Assembly (NCBI GenBank): GCA_001655205.1
Contig: LPNZ01008243.1
Coordinates: 1-22,340 of the forward strand
Source of the DNA: Lenisia limosa
Lineage: Eukaryota; Breviatea
Direction: 5' to 3'
DNA length: 22,340 nucleotides
Shown: piece after piece, positions 17,169-22,340 of the stretch
Layout: the number at the start of each line of letters is the position of its first letter
Position numbering within the stretch: the first letter of the stretch is position 1
Made by a program: the position numbers and the translations under genes
Notes under the pieces: generated by a model
What the model was told of the DNA's origin: nothing
Seen by the model: only the letters and a program-made list of their open reading frames with translations
Database searches by the model: none

Positions 17169-19841
17169 ATGAAGCCTCTCGATGACGTTCGCATTATGAT
17201 TGATGACGTTTCATTTGTTGTGAATAGGTGAGAAAGCCGCTCTTTTGCTGTATCATAGTTTAGGCGGTTACTCATGCTGAGTCCCTTTTTTGAAAATTTG
17301 CTCAATACTCCCAATGTAAGTTTCAAAAGTCTGATGATATAGCCTCCACGATTTATCGATTTAACCATTGCAATTGGGCAATATGGAGGAGTTGAAGCGC
17401 TTCAGGTAAGTATGAGTACCAATGATGTTCAGGGGGTTCTGGACTATTTGAGGGGAGAACAAGCCTTTGAGTCAGATTCTGAGCCCGATGAAGCTTTGGA
17501 TGATATTAGCTTCAATATTCCTGGTGGGCTAAGAATCTACATGTTTCAAATGGTATCGCCAGGATTACGACTTTAGGCCCTATTTCGGCAACTCTAATGA
17601 AAGCCAATTGTCCAAATGGTCTCAAGCTATTCAATTTTATGCATATCTCTCATGTATATTCCTTATATTATGTTCATTTTGTAGTTGTTAGAACTTCATC
17701 AGCTTGAAGATTCAATTAAACATGATATCATTTCAAGGTGAGGTCAGTTTGTCGTTATTACTTCAGTCGTAATTTACATGAAACAATAACAGCTTTTTTG
17801 GCAGCGTACACAAACAAAAGCCCATGTAAAGATGCACTCTTTGATGTTTGGTTTCATGTCTTCTGACTGCTTCAGATTATGATGGCCAAATTCACTGGTG
17901 GATATTCCATAAATTATTTTTTTAATAAACTAATTCCTGGCGGTGCCACTATTGTTTTGGAATCCATTCTCAAGCAGGGTTCCGAATTTAAGTTGGTGTA
18001 CTGATTAAAATTATTAGCTCTCAGGTCGCTGGTCACCAATCTGGCATTTGGTTTCATCACTGAACATTGGGAGTCACCAGTATCTGTGTATCCTGCTTCT
18101 GAGTTATTGGACATTTTGACAGCTTTTATTATTGAGGTGTGATATTTTCCCCTTTGCTTATTTTTAGCCAAGTGATAAGATGCTTTTATCCCTCCCATTT
18201 ATTACTGCTTCTTTATTAGCGTCATTCGGACTAGAACAGCGACAAGTCAACAAGGTCAAGAAAACTGTTGTGGTTAGTGGAAGGATCTCCAAGGAAGTTA
18301 AAGAGCTGATCTATTCAGCGACCTCGACTCTCTATGGAAGAATCTCTGGAAGATGATTTGGCAGCTGAGGTGACCCCTCAGAAAGATCCTTTTGGCCAAG
18401 TTTGCTTGTCACCTTCAAATGTTTATTTTTTAGGTTATGGACTGGTGTGATCAAATATATCCCATTGGTTTGTTCTCCAAGTTCCAATTGATAACGGATA
18501 AACAGAGAGCCATGAAGTCTATCTCGCCTATTCATTTGGATACGTTTTGCCCCTTCCTCGCTCGGCCCATAACACTGCCCGACATGATGAGGTGGAATAT
18601 TGAGATTATAACATTCCAGGTTCATATTAAGGGTACTGTTTTTCATCCAACCCAAAACAGCCCTGCAATAATGGACTCCTCTTTTGACCAACCTCCAACA
18701 CAGACACAGAAAAAGGTTCCTGATCTCTCATGCCTTTACTTACAAAGCAGGCTCCAGTGACACAGATGGTTAACTCTCTTTTTAGCTACGATCCTGAAAA
18801 GGTAGCTTTTGATAAATGCTAATCTTTAGATTCCTTCTTTGTTTTCAGCTGAAACTGTTCCCCAAATACCAGTAAATATATATTTCTCATCACATTCTTG
18901 TAGACTACCACTGTGGAAGGAAGAATTAACAATGCCCTTCACTTTCTAGCAATCAATAAGGTGAGAAATAGAATTACCACACTTAATCCACAGACATGGT
19001 CTGGTGTTAGTGATGACAAAAACCTTCCATATACCAATCCAATGGTCAGGCTGAAGCTACTTGAAATGTTCACGGGATGGTTTGGAGTTTCAGCTCTTAA
19101 CTATTAGTCGTTCTGCTGCTCACCCAATCTTAAAAACAAAGGCTGCAATGATTGGTAAGTTGTGATATTGCTGACGACTTGAAGGAATGGAACTGGCGTT
19201 TTGCAAACTAGTTTCTGAAAACACTCGAATTGAAAGCTTTTATATGATGCCTGAGGTATTCCCACACAACACTCATCTCAAAGGAATCAATGATGTTGTT
19301 TCTTCTCAACCCCATGTTTTCCGAGTCTACACTTGCATCATTGACACTCCAGTATATTGCAAAGGAGGTGAGAAATTCAATTGTCATTGTTCAGAGCCCC
19401 TATGACCAAGATACCTTCCTGAGTCTCATCGATTTCAATGATGTTGATATCCCCAGCATCTACACTGAAAAGTTTGTTCACTGCTCGTTAATAATTCAGT
19501 TCTCCTGAGTATAACGAGGCTATTGAAGCTCTAGATGATTATCTTAGTGCACGAAGTTCTGATATGTGAGTACTAAATAGTTTTCCATTTTAAAAAGACA
19601 ATGTAACTCCGACATTAACCATTTAGTGGGCATGTTGGAAGACCTTATCCTGGTAAGTTTATTGAAAACTGACTCTGTAGTTGGAGATTGTGCCCTCTTG
19701 TTTGGCGATGCTTAATCTTGTTTCTTATTATTCCTATCTGATACACAAAAACGAGACCCACCACCTACCTATGTTAACTCCAAGAATGCAGGATCAATCG
19801 AACACACCCGTCGCTCCAAGTCTAAGAAATTAGAATTTTGA
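17169..19841 (+). CDS. BTB-like protein with helical-repeat-like body, ultra-short introns
   Basis: Start ATG at 17169; stop TGA at 19839-19841. First exons: 17169-17227, 17264-17315, 17343-17405, 17433-17523, 17577-17653 and 17685-17737. The first 75 or so residues resemble a BTB/POZ fold: DVRIMIDDVSFVVNRRLLML, SPFFENLL, FIDLTIAIGQYGGVEALQ and GVLDYLRGE. The middle and C-terminal parts are mostly helical leucine-rich segments (SLVTNLAFGFITEHWES, VEGRINNALHFLAINK, MVRLKLLEMFTGC, ESTLASLTLQYIAKEV), suggestive of ARM/HEAT-like repeats but without a family match. The extreme C-terminus has PPPTYV, a PPxY motif of the kind bound by WW domains, then a basic RRSKSKK tail. Many introns are 26-36 nt, for example 17316-17342 and 17992-18024. 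Some internal joins (18800-18900) are uncertain. BTB proteins often recruit cullin-3; here that is only an analogy. Confidence 0.65.
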
Positions 19842-20234
19842 AAATCCTCAACCTATCATCATGAAACACGAGATAGTCCCAACCTCCCTTCCTCCTAGAC
19901 TGGTGGGTGTCACCTGCGAAATCTGCTCTACTGCTCTCCACATACACATACACATAATTACCTCTCCAACAGTCCCCCCCCCCCCNNNNNNNNNNNNNNN
20001 NNNNNNNNNNNNNNNNNNNNNNNNNNNNNNNNNNNNNNTCAGAATTTGCCGCCTCAAAAGGTGGAACCTCATATTACACTGGTACAATTGAATTGGTTAA
20101 TCTCCCACATTTTTCATTTCAACTCCTTTTTGGCTTCTGATCCTCTATGCGAGTTGTTTTGTACCAACGTTTAAAGATAACATAAAATAGCCATAACAAG
20201 TTGCCATCAGGAGTCTTATTAAAGTTTATTACTC
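19842..20234. other. Intergenic region with assembly gap
   Basis: Lies between the BTB-like gene stop and the ATG of the next gene. It contains a run of about 13 C (19973-19985) directly followed by a 53-N gap at 19986-20038. No coding segment is convincing on either strand. The promoter and 5' leader of the gene at 20235 should lie here. Confidence 0.55.
19986..20038. other. Assembly gap (53 N) after poly-C
   Basis: Run of N following 13 C residues, in intergenic sequence. On the minus strand this is a poly-G run, the same context as the two TBC1D31 gaps. Confidence 0.9.
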
Positions 20235-22080
20235 ATGACTGGGGCGATGAACCGCGTGCATCGGCGAAGATCCTACTCAAAACCTTCAAATACAAGACAG
20301 AATTCTTCCCATACCGTAGGAATCTGGAGCTTTTACCTTGTGACTTTTTTGGTGAATCATTTTTTCAGGCCACTTCGTCTTCTGATCCCTTCAATTATGA
20401 CAAATCATCCATTCAGTCTGAACTCATTGGACTAACTGTGAGTTTCGGGGTTTTGTGATAGACTGTTCATTGAAAATGTTTGCCCCATTGATTCTATTTG
20501 TGAGTTTAAGATCTTTTACTGAGTTTGTAACTGTTAATGGAGTGTTTTAATCATTTTATGCACTCCCACTTTTGGCCATTGTTTCAATGACCGTTTCTAG
20601 ATCGCCTTCTCGACTCATCTTCCGTCGGGATATTACATTTATTCTTATATTTTTCTATTCATCACACTGTATTGCGAAATCAGTCCTTCTCCGGACATTC
20701 CATTCACAGCTTTCCAGAGTCGCCCTTCGTACAATGACCCAACATATCAAATAGCACACCCTTCAGATACAGTAAGTTGGGAAATGCACGCAAATGTCAA
20801 TTTTGATGGGGTTTTTTTCTCCTAATATTTTGCCAATTTTCATTCTTTCAGCTGGTGGACCCAACCGCAAAGTTCGACATCTTCCAGCTTCCTACATCGG
20901 TCGACACATCTGTTGCACATCATGCCACCTTTCGACCGGTGTCTCCTTCAAGTCTCAGCGATAGCGCCTCGAGCCTTGGGTCACACTCCTCACTTGTCTT
21001 TGATGACCTTGACAGCAGTGGTGATTTGAGGTTGATTTCCATCCTGAAGCCCTCTAACCGCCCATTGGAGGTCAAAGAAATTCCCCCGACTGCGCCAATG
21101 TCACCACCAATGGTACGTCCATATATAACGTGACATGTATAGAGGAGAGATCGGCTCAGTGAGAATATGACCCGTCGATACCGACACATATTAGCGACCG
21201 AGCTTGTATGTTGGGGTGGTATTTTTCGGCAACTTGAACACATTTTACCCTATGTCCCTCATATTCACACACAAACCCCGGTATTGAATTAACAAGAATA
21301 TTACCAATTACATTTCAGGTTACAACCCGGATTACTGTTGAAATAGACGTTGGTTGGGGTAACTATGTTGCAATACGCGGAGCACCCAAGGGCAATATTC
21401 CGCTTGTGTTCAGAACTGGCTGGGAAAACTGGAGCGTGTCATGGAAAGTGGTAAGTCTTCTTCCTTGATTTAGTATTTCCTAGATACTCACTTACCTTAC
21501 AGGGTGAACCTTTAATAAACCGAGGGCCAAGCCATTGGGTATGGATGACGAAAGCAGTAAGCTTAAGTTTAATACTTCGCTTCTAATTGTTGGGTTTAAA
21601 TAACATTTCAGATCCCAGCTGGAGAAATTGCTGATATCAAAATTCTTGTGAACGATTCCATTTGGCAGGTTTGTGATCTTCTTCTTCTTTTTTTTTTTTT
21701 TTTTTNNNNNNNNNNNNNNNNNNNNNNNNNNNNNNNNNNNNNNNNNNNNNNNNNNNNNNNNNNNNNNNNNNNNNNNNNNNNNNNNNNNNNNNNNNNNNNN
21801 NNNNNNNNNNGATAACATCCGTGTGAAGGGTGGTGATGACATAACGATCAAGCCAAAATTTGATACACTGCCACCTCCTCGCCACCATCATCCGGACCAT
21901 CCTGGTCCAAGCTCTTCCCCAGTTTTCTTCTGTGCGTCTTCTTCGCTTCCCGGTACGCTATTATCATATCCTTTTTGTTAATGGCCTTCGATTTTGACTT
22001 GTTTAGAGCTCCCAATGCTTATGGATGATATGCTCAGTCCAACATCCCCCGAAACTCCACCGCTATCTGAGGACATATAG
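20235..22080 (+). CDS. Ser/Pro-rich protein with carbohydrate-binding-like beta-sandwich domain
   Basis: Exons 20235-20315, 20369-20437, 20601-20623, 20684-20771, 20852-21112, 21319-21450, 21503-21556, 21612-21668, about 21810-21952 and 22007-22080. All joins are in frame; about 326 residues are visible, ending SPETPPLSEDI, TAG. The N-terminus is basic (VHRRRSYSKPSNTRQ, a PKA-like RRxS site). Residues about 60-175 are a low-complexity Ser/Pro linker (SPSSLSDSASSLGSHSSL). The domain follows: ITVEIDVGWGNYVAIRG, GEPLINRGPSHWVWMTKA, IPAGEIADIKILVNDSIWQ and DNIRVKGGDDITIKPKF. This pattern (GxGN-xx-IRG, WxW, FKxLxND-xWQ, GxN, P-F) resembles starch-binding or CBM20/48-like beta-sandwiches found in uncharacterised proteins. 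A stretch of about 15 residues after IRG looks like an insertion. There is no signal peptide, so a cytoplasmic role such as glycogen/glucan binding or signalling is possible. The gap at 21706-21810 lies in the intron before the DNIRV exon. Confidence 0.75.
21706..21810. other. Assembly gap (105 N) after poly-T
   Basis: Run of N after a run of about 18 T in the intron following the exon that ends NDSIWQ. Coding resumes directly at 21811 with DNIRVKGG. At least the acceptor, and perhaps the first codon of that exon, is hidden. Confidence 0.9.
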
Positions 22081-22340
22081 GTTTTTATCTCCATTGTTTA
22101 CTTTTTTTTTCATCTATCATTCCATATTCTTTTCTTGGTTGTTTTTTACTGTTTCTTCTCTAGTGGTATTATCCTTTTTACGCAACATGTTGACCTAAGT
22201 TAATGTATTTTACTATTTATTCAAAGTGAAGTTCTAACATTCAACTCTTGGTGGAGGTGTTTTTGGATGAATGAACAATTCAATTCAGACAGATATTTCT
22301 GAATAAGTTTGACAATTTTTTACTGTTTTCCATTTTATTA
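22081..22340. other. 3' flank of the last gene
   Basis: AT-rich sequence with T runs and no coding potential on either strand. It probably contains the 3' untranslated region and terminator of the preceding gene. No clear canonical AATAAA was seen; GAATAAG near 22301 is the closest. Confidence 0.5.

Noticed and set aside
17406-17432. Second 27-nt segment of the BTB-like gene could be coding, since it is a multiple of three without a stop
   Set aside because: It starts GTAAGT and ends TTCAG. Removing it restores the BTB-like VEALQ-GVLDYLRGE continuity. Splicing is favoured but not proven.
1-22340. CRISPR arrays, rRNA, integrated virus or transposase genes
   Set aside because: No regularly spaced repeats, no rRNA-like blocks, and no reverse transcriptase, integrase, capsid or transposase motifs were seen on either strand.

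Overview
This is an intron-dense nuclear window from a eukaryote. I read seven protein-coding loci plus one weak candidate by joining short exons at GT..AG boundaries that keep frame. Introns are very small: most are about 27 to 80 nt, and one gene carries at least eleven of 26-36 nt. Coding content suggests a unicellular or simple eukaryote with centrioles or cilia, because the largest gene is a TBC1D31 orthologue, a centriolar-satellite/basal-body protein. With the TALE homeobox gene, a zoosporic (flagellated) early fungus or a related opisthokont is my best guess. This is inference, and other flagellate lineages are not excluded. No bacterial, organellar or viral gene set is visible.

Layout. 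1-970: long, repeat-bearing intron of the first gene. 971-1813 (-): vacuolar H+-ATPase proteolipid c'' subunit, with its last exon beyond the left edge. 2388-3371 (-): complete small PLAC8-family cysteine-rich protein. 3372-3828: divergent promoter region with an E2F-like site. 3829-10826 (+): TBC1D31, with WD-like blades, a TBC domain and a long coiled coil broken into dozens of tiny exons. 10952-13150 (-): complete nine-exon TALE homeodomain protein, one intron of which holds a foldback repeat element of about 0.9 kb. 13448-16620 (+): M3-family zinc metallopeptidase of the oligoendopeptidase F-like type, head-to-head with the homeobox gene. 16752-17112 (-): weak small-gene candidate. 17169-19841 (+): BTB-like N-terminus, helical-repeat-like body and PPxY tail, packed with ultra-short introns. 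20235-22080 (+): serine/proline-rich protein with a carbohydrate-binding-like beta-sandwich domain.

The genes do not form one pathway. They touch vacuole acidification, membrane/cysteine-rich biology, cilium assembly, transcription, peptide turnover and possibly polysaccharide binding. The window has five runs of N, four of them beside a mononucleotide run of G, C or T. The most notable points are the ultra-short introns, the foldback element in the homeobox intron, and the homeobox/M3-peptidase neighbourhood, which superficially recalls the fungal HD mating-type locus beside the MIP peptidase gene.
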